Assembly: GCA_947179485.1 (NCBI GenBank)
Contig: OX359248.1
Location: forward strand, 44,588,847 to 44,652,846
Reading direction: 5' to 3'
Source: Allacma fusca
Lineage: Eukaryota > Arthropoda > Collembola > Symphypleona > Sminthuridae
Length of the DNA: 64,000 bases
The translations under genes and the position numbers were made by a program. The notes under the pieces are model-generated. The model made no database searches. It saw only the letters and a list, made by a program, of their open reading frames with translations, and was not told the DNA's origin. The first letter of the stretch is position 1. The number at the start of each line of letters is the position of its first letter. Of the stretch, positions 47,619 through 56,840 are shown one piece after another.

Positions 47619-50600
47619 TTGCAGTTAAGAAAATTTAGCTTGCAGTTAAGAAAGTTTAGCTTGCAGTTAAGAAAGTTAAGCTTGCAGTTAAGAAAGTTTA
47701 GCTTGCAGTTAAGAAAGTTTAGCTTGCAGTTAAGAAAGTTTAGCTTGCAGTTAAGAAAGTTTAGCTTGCAGTTAAGAAAGTTTAGCTTGCAGTTAAGAAA
47801 GTTTAGCTTCCAGTTAAGAAAGTTTAGCTTGCAGTTAAGAAAGTTTAGCTTGCAGTTAAGAAAGTTTAGCTTGCAATTAAGAAAGTTAAGCTTGCAGTTA
47901 AGAAAGTTTAGCTTGCAGTTAAGTTTAGCTTGCAGTTAACGTCAGCTTGCAGTTAAGAAAGTTTTACTTGCAGTTAAGAAAGTTTGGCTTGCAGTTAAGA
48001 AAGTTAAGCTTGCAGTTAATAAAGTTTAGCTTGCAGTTAAGAAAGTTTAAGTTGCAGTTAATAAAGTTTAGCTTGCAGTTAAGAAAGTTTAGCTTGCAGT
48101 TAAGAAAGTTTAGCTTGCAGTTAAGAAAATTTAGCTTTCAGTTAAGAAATTTTAGCTTGCAGTTAAGAAAGTTTAGCTTGCAGTTAAGAAAGTTTAGCTT
48201 GCAGTTAAGAAAGTTTAGCTTGCAGTTAAGAAAGTTTAGCTTGCCGTTAAGAAAGTTTAGCTTGCCGTTAAGAAAGTTTAGCTTGCCGTTAAGAAAGTTT
48301 AGCTTGCAGTTAAGAAAGTTTAGCTTGCAGTTGAGAAAGTTTAGCTTGCAGTTTAGAAAGTTAAGTTTGCAGTTAAGAAAGTTTAGCTTGCAGTTAAGAA
48401 AGTTTAGCTTGCAGTTAAGAAAGTTTAGCTTGCAGTTAAGAAAGTTTAGCTTGCAGTTAAGAAAGTTTAGCTTGCAGTTAAGAAAGTTTAGCTTGCAGTT
48501 AAGAAAGTTTAGCTTGCAGTTAAGCAAGTTTAGCTTGCAGTTAAGTTTAGCTTGCAGTTAAGAAAGTTTAGCTTGCAGTTAAGAAAGTTTAGCTTGCAGT
48601 TAAGAACGTTTAGCTTGCAGTTAAGAAAGTTTAGCTTGCAGTTAAGAAAGTTTAGCTTGCAGTTAAGAAAGTTTAGCTTGCGGTTAAGAAAGTTTAGCTT
48701 GCAGTTAAGAAAGTTTAGCTTGCAGTTAAGAAAGTTTAGCTTGCAGTTAAGAAAGTTTAGCTTGCAGTTAAGAAAATTTAGCTTGCAGTTAGATTTTAGC
48801 TTGCAGTTAGATTTTAGCTTGCAGTTAGATTTTAGCTTGCAGTTAAGAAAGTTTAGCTTGCAGTTAAGAAAGTTTAGCTTGCAGTTAAGAAAGTTTAGCT
48901 TGCCGTTAAGAAAGTTTAGCTTGCCGTTAAGGAAGTTTAGCTTGCCGTTAAGAAAGTTTAGCTTGCCGTTAAGAAAGTTTAGCTTGCAGTTAAGAAAGTT
49001 TAGCTTGCAGTTAAGAAAGTTTAGCTTGCAGTTAAGAAAATTTAGCTTGCAGTTAGATTTTAGCTTGCAGTTAGATTTTAGCTTGCAGTTAAGAAAGTTT
49101 AGCTTGCAGTTAAGAAAGTTTAGCTTGCAGTTAAGAAAGTTTAGCTTGCCGTTAAGAAAGTTTAGCTTGCATTTAAGTTTAGCTTGCAGTTAAGTTTAGC
49201 TTGCAGTTAAGAAAATTTAGCTTGCAGTTAAGAAAGTTTAGCTTGCAGTTAAGAAAGTTAAGCTTGCAGTTAAGAAAGTTTAGCTTGCAGTTAAGAAAGT
49301 TTAGCTTGCAGTTAAGAAAGTTTAGCTTGCAGTTAAGAAAGTTTAGCTTGCAGTTAAGAAAGTTTAGCTTGCAGTTAAGAAAGTTTAGCTTCCAGTTAAG
49401 AAAGTTTAGCTTGCAGTTAAGAAAGTTTAGCTTGCAGTTAAGAAAGTTTAGCTTGCAATTAAGAAAGTTAAGCTTGCAGTTAAGAAAGTTTAGCTTGCAG
49501 TTAAGTTTAGCTTGCAGTTAACGTCAGCTTGCAGTTAAGAAAGTTTTACTTGCAGTTAAGAAAGTTTGGCTTGCAGTTAAGAAAGTTTGGCTTGCAGTTA
49601 AGAAAGTTAAGCTTGCAGTTAATAAAGTTTAGCTTGCAGTTAAGAAAGTTTAAGTTGCAGTTAATAAAGTTTAGCTTGCAGTTAAGAAAGTTTAGCTTGC
49701 AGTTAAGAAAGTTTAGCTTGCAGTTAAGAAAATTTAGCTTTCAGTTAAGAAATTTTAGCTTGCAGTTAAGAAAGTTTAGCTTGCAGTTAAGAAAGTTTAG
49801 CTTGCAGTTAAGAAAGTTTAGCTTGCAGTTAAGAAAGTTTAGCTTGCCGTTAAGAAAGTTTAGCTTGCCGTTAAGAAAGTTTAGCTTGCCGTTAAGAAAG
49901 TTTAGCTTGCAGTTAAGAAAGTTTAGCTTGCAGTTGAGAAAGTTTAGCTTGCAGTTTAGAAAGTTAAGTTTGCAGTTAAGAAAGTTTAGCTTGCAGTTAA
50001 GAAAGTTTAGCTTGCAGTTAAGAAAGTTTAGCTTGCAGTTAAGAAAGTTTAGCTTGCAGTTAAGAAAGTTTAGCTTGCAGTTAAGAAAGTTTAGCTTGCA
50101 GTTAAGAAAGTTTAGCTTGCAGTTAAGCAAGTTTAGCTTGCAGTTAAGTTTAGCTTGCAGTTAAGAAAGTTTAGCTTGCAGTTAAGAAAGTTTAGCTTGC
50201 AGTTAAGAACGTTTAGCTTGCAGTTAAGAAAGTTTAGCTTGCAGTTAAGAAAGTTTAGCTTGCAGTTAAGAAAGTTTAGCTTGCGGTTAAGAAAGTTTAG
50301 CTTGCAGTTAAGAAAGTTTAGCTTGCAGTTAAGAAAGTTTAGCTTGCAGTTAAGAAAGTTTAGCTTGCAGTTAAGAAAATTTAGCTTGCAGTTAGATTTT
50401 AGCTTGCAGTTAGATTTTAGCTTGCAGTTAGATTTTAGCTTGCAGTTAAGAAAGTTTAGCTTGCAGTTAAGAAAGTTTAGCTTGCAGTTAAGAAAGTTTA
50501 GCTTGCCGTTAAGAAAGTTTAGCTTGCCGTTAAGAAAGTTTAGCTTGCCGTTAAGAAAGTTTAGCTTGCCGTTAAGAAAGTTTAGCTTGCAGTTAAGAAA

Positions 50601-50869
50601 GTTTAGCTTGCAGTTGAGAAAGTTTAGCTTGCAGTTAAGAAAGTTTAGCTTGCAGTTAAGAAAGTTTAGCTTGCAGTTAAGAAAGTTTAGCTTGCAGTTA
50701 AGAAAGTTTAGCTTGCAGTTAAGAAAATTTAGCTTGCAGTTAGATTTTAGCTTGCAGTTAAGAAAGTTTAGCTTGCAGTTAAGAAAGTTTAGCTTGCAGT
50801 TAAGAAAGTTTAGCTTGCCGTTAAGAAAGTTTAGCTTGCATTTAAGTTTAGCTTGCAGTTAAGTTTAGC
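47619..50869 (+). repeat. 1582-bp HOR, two successive cycles
   Basis: The cycle 47619-49200 is followed by a related cycle from 49201. The GTTAACGTCAGC segment starts at 47947 and 49529 (offset 1582). After one extra GTTTGGC unit in the second copy, the GCAAG segment starts at 48552 and 50155 (offset 1603). The first about 0.8 kb recurs again at 51977-52778 (offset 4358 from the first). These are the most complete three-segment B cycles in the window. Confidence 0.86.
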
Positions 50870-51976
50870 TTGCAGTTAAGAAAATTTAGCTTGCAGTTAA
50901 GAAAGTTTAGCTTGCAGCTAAGAAGGTTTAGCTTGCTATTAAGAAAGTTTAGCTTGCAGTTAAGAAAGTTAAGCTTGCAGTTAAGAAAGTTTAGCTTGCA
51001 GTTAAGAAAGTTTAGCTTGCAGTTAAGAAAGTTTAGCTTGCAGTTTAGAAAGTTTAGCTTGCAGTTAAGAAAGTTTAGCTTGCAGTTAAGAAAGTTTAGC
51101 TTGCAGTTAAGAAAGTTTAGCTTGCAGTTAAGAAAGTTTAGCTTGCAGTTAAGAAAGTTTAGCTTGCAGTTAAGAAAGTTTAGCTTGCAGTTAAGCAAGT
51201 TTAGCTTGCAGTTAAGTTTAGCTTGCAGTTAAGAAAGTTTAGCTTGCAGTAAAGAAAGTTTAGCTTGCAGTTAAGAACGTTTAGCTTGCAGTTAAGAAAG
51301 TTTAGCTTGCAGTTAAGAAAGTTTAGCTTGCAGTTAAGAAAGTTTAGCTTGCGGTTAAGAAAGTTTAGCTTGCAGTTAAGAAAGTTTAGCTTGCAGTTAA
51401 GAAAGTTTAGCTTGCAGTTAAGAAAGTTTAGCTTGCAGTTAAGAAAGTTTAGCTTGCAGTTAAGAAAATTTAGCTTGCAGTTAGATTTTAGCTTGCAGTT
51501 AGATTTTAGCTTGCAGTTAGATTTTAGCTTGCAGTTAAGAAAGTTTAGCTTGCAGTTAAGAAAGTTTAGCTTGCAGTTAAGAAAGTTTAGCTTGCCGTTA
51601 AGAAAGTTTAGCTTGCCGTTAAGAAAGTTTAGCTTGCCGTTAAGAATGTTTAGCTTGCCGTTAAGAAAGTTTAGCTTGCAGTTAAGAAAGTTTAGCTTGC
51701 AGTTGAGAAAGTTTAGCTTGCAGTTAAGAAAGTTTAGCTTGCAGTTAAGAAAGTTTAGCTTGCAGTTAAGAAAGTTTAGCTTGCAGTTAAGAAAGTTTAG
51801 CTTGCAGTTAAGAAAATTTAGCTTGCAGTTAGATTTTAGCTTGCAGTTAGATTTTAGCTTGCAGTTAAGAAAGTTTAGCTTGCAGTTAAGAAAGTTTAGC
51901 TTGCAGTTAAGAAAGTTTAGCTTGCCGTTAAGAAAGTTTAGCTTGCATTTAAGTTTAGCTTGCAGTTAAGTTTAGC
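50870..51976 (+). repeat. 1086-bp HOR, copy 3, 4890 bp from copy 2
   Basis: It has the same length and private variants as 45980-47086, including GCAGCTAAG (about 50915), GCAGTAAAG (about 51247) and the GAATG unit in the CTTGCCG cluster. Since copy 1 lacks GAATG, this copy derives from copy 2 (or the reverse) by a 4890-bp step. That places the larger duplication after the 1086-bp one. Confidence 0.88.
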
Positions 51977-53019
51977 TTGCAGTTAAGAAAATTTAGCTTG
52001 CAGTTAAGAAAGTTTAGCTTGCAGTTAAGAAAGTTAAGCTTGCAGTTAAGAAAGTTTAGCTTGCAGTTAAGAAAGTTTAGCTTGCAGTTAAGAAAGTTTA
52101 GCTTGCAGTTAAGAAAGTTTAGCTTGCAGTTAAGAAAGTTTAGCTTGCAGTTAAGAAAGTTTAGCTTCCAGTTAAGAAAGTTTAGCTTGCAGTTAAGAAA
52201 GTTTAGCTTGCAGTTAAGAAAGTTTAGCTTGCAATTAAGAAAGTTAAGCTTGCAGTTAAGAAAGTTTAGCTTGCAGTTAAGTTTAGCTTGCAGTTAACGT
52301 CAGCTTGCAGTTAAGAAAGTTTTACTTGCAGTTAAGAAAGTTTGGCTTGCAGTTAAGAAAGTTAAGCTTGCAGTTAATAAAGTTTAGCTTGCAGTTAAGA
52401 AAGTTTAAGTTGCAGTTAATAAAGTTTAGCTTGCAGTTAAGAAAGTTTAGCTTGCAGTTAAGAAAGTTTAGCTTGCAGTTAAGAAAATTTAGCTTTCAGT
52501 TAAGAAATTTTAGCTTGCAGTTAAGAAAGTTTAGCTTGCAGTTAAGAAAGTTTAGCTTGCAGTTAAGAAAGTTTAGCTTGCAGTTAAGAAAGTTTAGCTT
52601 GCCGTTAAGAAAGTTTAGCTTGCCGTTAAGAAAGTTTAGCTTGCCGTTAAGAAAGTTTAGCTTGCAGTTAAGAAAGTTTAGCTTGCAGTTGAGAAAGTTT
52701 AGCTTGCAGTTTAGAAAGTTAAGTTTGCAGTTAAGAAAGTTTAGCTTGCAGTTAAGAAAGTTTAGCTTGCAGTTAAGAAAGTTTAGCTTGCAGTTAATAA
52801 AGTTTAGCTTGCAGTTAAGAAAGTTTAGCTTGCAGTTAATAAAGTTTAGCTTGCAGTTATGAAAGTTTAGCTTGCAGTTAAGAAAGTTTAGCTTGCAGTT
52901 AAGAACGTTTAGCTTGCAGTTAAGAAAGTTTAGCTTGCAGTTAAGAAAGTTTAGCTTGCAGTTAAGAAAGTTTAGCTTGCAGTTAAGAAAGTTTAGCTTG
53001 CAGTTAAGAAAATTTAGCT

Positions 53020-56000
53020 TGCAGTTAAGCAAGTTTAGCTTGCAGTTAACTTTAGCTTGCAGTTAAGAAAGTTTAGCTTGCAGTTAAGAAAGTTTAGCTT
53101 GCAGTTAAGCAAGGTTAGCTTGCAGTTAAGTTTAGCTTACAGTTAAGAAAGTTTAGCTTGCAGTTAAGAAAGTTTAGCTTGCAGTTAAGAAAGTTTAGCT
53201 TGCAGTTAAGAAAGTTTAGCTTGCAGTTAAGTTTAGCTTGCAGTTAAGAAAGTTTAGCTTGCAGTTAAGAAAGTTTAGCTTGCAGTTAAAAAAGTTTAGC
53301 TTGCAGTTAAGAAAGTTTAGCTTGCCGTTAAGAACGTTTAGCTTGCAGTTAAGAAAGTTTAGCTTGCAGTTAAGAAAGTTTAGCTTGCAGGTAAGAAAGT
53401 TTAGCTTGCAGTTAAGAAAGTTTAGCTTGCAGTTAAGAAAGTTTAGCTTGCAGTTAAGAAAGTTTAGCCCTCAGTTAAGAAAGTTTTGCTTGCAGTTAAG
53501 AAAGTTTAGCTTGCAGTTAAGAAAGTTTAGCTTGCAGTTAAGAAAGTTTAGCTTGCAGTTAAGAAAGTTTAGCTTGCAGTTAAGAAAGTTTAGCTTGCCG
53601 TTAAGAAAGTTTAGCTTGCCGTTAAGAAAGTTTAGCTTGCAGTTAAGAAAGTTTAGCTTGCAGTTGAGAAAGTTTAGCTTGCAGTTAGGAAAGTTTAGTT
53701 TGCAGTTAAGAAAGTTTAGCTTACAGTTAAGAAAGTTAAGCTTGCAGTTAAGAAAGTTTAGCTTGCAGTTAAGCAAGTTTAGCTTGCAGTTAAGTTTAGC
53801 TTGCAGTTAAGAAAGTTTAGCTTGCAGTTAAGAAAGTTTAGCTTGCAGTTAAGAAAGTTTAGCTTGCGGTTAAGAAAGTTTAGCTTGCAGTTAAGTTTAG
53901 CTTGCAGTTAAGAAAGTTTAGCTTGCAGTTAAGAAAGTTTAGCTTGCAGTTAAGAAAGTTTAGCTTGCAGTTAAGAGAGTTTAGCTTGCAGTTAAGAAAG
54001 TTTAGCTTGCAGTTAAGAAAGTTTAGCTTGCAGTTAAGAATGTTTAGCTTGCAGTTAAGAAAGTTTAGCTTGCAGTTAAGAAAGTTTAGCTTGCAGTTAA
54101 GAAAGTTTAGCTTGCAGTTAAGAAAGTTTAGCTTGCAGTTAAGAAAGTTTAGCTTGCAGTTAAGAAAGTTTAGCTTGCAGTTAAGAAAGTTTAGCTTGCA
54201 GTTAAGAAAGTTTAGCTTGCAGTTAAGAAAGTTTAGCTTGCAGTTAAGAAAGTTTAGCTTGCAGTTAAGGAAGTTTAGCTTGCAGTTAAGCAAGTTTAGC
54301 TTGCAGTTAAGAAAGTTTAGCTTGCAGTTAAGGAAGTTTAGCTTGCAGTTAAGCAAGGTTAGCCTGCAGTTAAGTTTAGCTTGCAGTTAAGAAAGTTTAG
54401 CTTGAAGTTAAGAAAGTTTAGCTTGCAGTTAAGAAAGTTTAGCTTGCAGTTAAGAAAGTTTAGCTTGCAGTTAAGAAAGTTTGGCTTGCAGTTAAGTTTA
54501 GCTTGCAGTTAAGAAAGTTTGGCTTGCAGTTAAGAAAGTTTAGCTTGCAGTTAAGTTTAGCTTGCAGTTAAGAAAGTTTAGCTTGCAGTTAAGAAAGTTT
54601 AGGTTGCAGTTAAGAAAGTTTAGCTTGCAGTTAAGAAAGTTTAGCTTGCAGTTAATAAAGTTTAGCTTGCAGTTAAGTTTAGCTTGAAGTTAAGTTTAGC
54701 TTGCAGTTAAGAAAGTTTAGCTTGCAGTTAAGAAAGTTTAGCTTGCAGTTAAGAAAGTTTAGCTTGCAGTTAAGAAAGTTTAGCTTACAGTTAAGAAAGT
54801 TTAGCTTGCAGTTAAGAAAGTTTAGCTTGCAGTTAAGCAAGTTTAGCTTGCAGTTAAGAAAGTTTAGCTTGCAGTTAAGAACGTTTAGCTTGCAGTTAAG
54901 AAAGTTTAGCTTGCCGTTAAGAAAGTTTAGCTTGCCGTTAAGAAAGTTTAGCTTGCCGTTAAGAAAGTTTAGCTTGCAGTTAAGAAAGTTTAGCTTGCAG
55001 TTGAGAAAGTTTAGCTTGCAGTTTAGAAAGTTAAGTTTGCAGTTAAGAAAGTTTAGCTTGCAGTTAAGAAAGTTTAGCTTGCAGTTAAGAAAGTTTAGCT
55101 TGCAGTTAAGAAAGTTTAGCTTGCAGTTAAGAAAGTTTAGCTTGCAGTTAATAAAGTTTAGCTTGCAGTTAAGAAAATTTAGCTTGCAGTTAAGCAAGTT
55201 TAGCTTGCAGTTAACTTTAGCTTGCAGTTAAGAAAGTTTAGCTTGCAGTTAAGAAAGTTTAGCTTGCAGTTATGCAAGGTTAGCTTGCAGTTAAGTTTAG
55301 CTTACAGTTAAGAAAGTTTAGCTTGCAGTTAAGAAAGTTTAGCTTGCAGTTAAGAAAGTTTAGCTTGCAGTTAAGAAAGTTTAGCTTGCAGTTAAGTTTA
55401 GCTTGCAGTTAAGAAAGTTTAGCTTGCAGTTAAGAAAGTTTAGCTTGCAGTTAAAAAAGTTTAGCTTGCAGTTAAGAAAGTTTAGCTTGCCGTTAAGAAC
55501 GTTTAGCTTGCAGTTAAGAAAGTTTAGCTTGCAGTTAAGAAAGTTTAGCTTGCAGGTAAGAAAGTTTAGCTTGCAGTTAAGAAAGTTTAGCTTGCAGTTA
55601 AGAAAGTTTAGCTTGCAGTTAAGAAAGTTTAGCCCTCAGTTAAGAAAGTTTTGCTTGCAGTTAAGAAAGTTTAGCTTGCAGTTAAGAAAGTTTAGCTTGC
55701 AGTTAAGAAAGTTTAGCTTGCAGTTAAGAAAGTTTAGCTTGCAGTTAAGAAAGTTTAGCTTGCCGTTAAGAAAGTTTAGCTTGCCGTTAAGAAAGTTTAG
55801 CTTGCAGTTAAGAAAGTTTAGCTTGCAGTTGAGAAAGTTTAGCTTGCAGTTAGGAAAGTTTAGTTTGCAGTTAAGAAAGTTTAGCTTACAGTTAAGAAAG
55901 TTAAGCTTGCAGTTAAGAAAGTTTAGCTTGCAGTTAAGCAAGTTTAGCTTGCAGTTAAGTTTAACTTGCAGTTAAGAAAGTTTAGCTTGCAGTTAAGAAA

Positions 56001-56840
56001 GTTTAGCTTGCAGTTAAGAAAGTTTAGCTTGCGGTTAAGAAAGTTTAGCTTGCAGTTAAGTTTAGCTTGCAGTTAAGAAAGTTTAGCTTGCAGTTAAGAA
56101 AGTTTAGCTTGCAGTTAAGAAAGTTTAGCTTGCAGTTAAGAGAGTTTAGCTTGCAGTTAAGAAAGTTTAGCTTGCAGTTAAGAAAGTTTAGCTTGCAGTT
56201 AAGAATGTTTAGCTTGCAGTTAAGAAAGTTTAGCTTGCAGTTAAGAAAGTTTAGCTTGCAGTTAAGAAAGTTTAGCTTGCAGTTAAGAAAGTTTAGCTTG
56301 CAGTTAAGAAAGTTTAGCTTGCAGTTAAGAAAGTTTAGCTTGCAGTTAAGAAAGTTTAGCTTGCAGTTAAGAAAGTTTAGCTTGCAGTTAAGAAAGTTTA
56401 GCTTGCAGTTAAGAAAGTTTAGCTTGCAGTTAAGGAAGTTTAGCTTGCAGTTAAGCAAGTTTAGCTTGCAGTTAAGAAAGTTTAGCTTGCAGTTAAGGAA
56501 GTTTAGCTTGCAGTTAAGCAAGGTTAGCCTGCAGTTAAGTTTAGCTTGCAGTTAAGAAAGTTTAGCTTGAAGTTAAGAAAGTTTAGCTTGCAGTTAAGAA
56601 AGTTTAGCTTGCAGTTAAGAAAGTTTAGCTTGCAGTTAAGAAAGTTTGGCTTGCAGTTAAGTTTAGCTTGCAGTTAAGAAAGTTTGGCTTGCAGTTAAGA
56701 AAGTTTAGCTTGCAGTTAAGTTTAGCTTGCAGTTAAGAAAGTTTAGCTTGCAGTTAAGAAAGTTTAGGTTGCAGTTAAGAAAGTTTAGCTTGCAGTTAAG
56801 AAAGTTTAGCTTGCAGTTAATAAAGTTTAGCTTGCAGTTA
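53020..56840 (+). repeat. 2165-bp tandem duplication in C2
   Basis: Markers from 53029 to about 54672 recur 2165 bp later (53045/55210, 53238/55403, 53902/56067, 54364/56529, GTTAATAAAG at 54651/56816). Both copies share the rare CCCTCAG unit (about 53467, 55632) and GCAGGTAAG. Differences seen: GTTAAGCAAGG against GTTATGCAAGG (about 53106/55271), and TTTAGC against TTTAAC in the 17-bp unit (about 53800/55965). After 56.83 kb the copies diverge. Confidence 0.9.

Larger units (their letters stand above)
25334..51674 (+). repeat. Clusters of CTTGCCG monomers in domain B
   Basis: Runs of four successive 21-bp units with CAG changed to CCG sit after the 18-bp triplets: 25334-25417, 29971-30054, 30680-30763, 44508-44591, 45594-45677, 46701-46784, 48899-48982, 50502-50585, 51591-51674. 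Runs of three occur near 26030, 48240, 49843, 52600 and, in domain C, 54910. The copies at 46701 and 51591 share a GAATG variant in the third unit. The run at 48899 has a private AAGGAAG. A point variant has thus been spread to neighbouring units and then copied with the larger blocks. Confidence 0.87.
15512..51857 (+). repeat. 18-bp TTAGATTTT unit tracts of domain B
   Basis: The unit is CTTGCAGTTAGATTTTAG, 18 bp. Triplets: 15963-16016, 16577-16630, 18119-18172, 18893-18946, 23254-23307, 25217-25270, 25908-25961, 30202-30255, 30563-30616, 35036-35089, 36708-36761, 43425-43478, 44391-44444, 45477-45530, 46584-46637, 48782-48835, 50385-50438, 51474-51527. Doublets: 23494-23529, 25565-25600, 28361-28396, 28583-28618, 29872-29907, 30907-30942, 36987-37022, 38383-38418, 42212-42247, 44739-44774, 45825-45860, 46932-46967, 47464-47499, 49046-49081, 51822-51857. 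Singles include 15512, 16038, 18194, 23329, 24930, 28418, 36783, 36822, 38179, 38218, 42008, 42047 and 50733. The unit before a tract is usually GTTAAGAAAATTTAGC. No tract exceeds three. They are absent from domains A and C. Confidence 0.93.
15597..51969 (+). repeat. Paired 17-bp units starting GCATTTAAG, domain B only
   Basis: Two 17-bp units in a row, the first with CATTTAAG, close one segment of the B cycle. CAT starts: 15597, 23618, 24774, 25689, 28707, 29758, 30344, 31052, 37111, 38507, 39377, 42336, 44863, 45949, 47056, 47588, 49170, 50839, 51946. A variant with CATTTAAG in both units occurs at 16719, 19035 and 35178. They are followed by a GTTAAGAAAATTTA unit, and often by AAGGTTTAGC and GCTATTAAG units. 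Copies usually follow a CTTGCCG unit. Confidence 0.9.
17003..52304 (+). repeat. GTTAACGTCAGC marker, 17 copies, domain B only
   Basis: The 12-bp marker lies at 17003, 19319, 20760, 21861, 24007, 26989, 29096, 31441, 35462, 37500, 39766, 41035, 42704, 43670, 47935, 49517 and 52293 (starts). It replaces the normal GTTAAGAAAGTTTAGC joint, so CTTGCAG follows directly after GTCAG. It is preceded by a 17-bp unit and followed in nearly every copy by GTTTTAC, GTTTGGC and GTTAAGC units, a four-unit signature. The copy at 43670 is preceded by TTTAGGTTGC rather than TTTAGCTTGC. It contains an HpaI site (GTTAAC) and an ACGT. No protein-binding role can be inferred from sequence alone. Confidence 0.92.
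35031..52860 (+). repeat. Domain B2: second block of the B subfamily
   Basis: It has the same three-part cycle as B1, with nine GTTAACGTCAGC markers and most of the multi-unit 18-bp tracts. The entry at about 35.0-35.6 kb matches 16.4-17.1 and 18.7-19.4 kb of B1, including the rare doubled GCATTTAAG. It therefore starts with the same flank as B1. The later part, 44-52 kb, is the most freshly amplified, with 1086, 1582 and 4890-bp offsets. Exit into domain C occurs where GTTAATAAAG units appear at about 52.8 kb. No genes. Confidence 0.85.
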
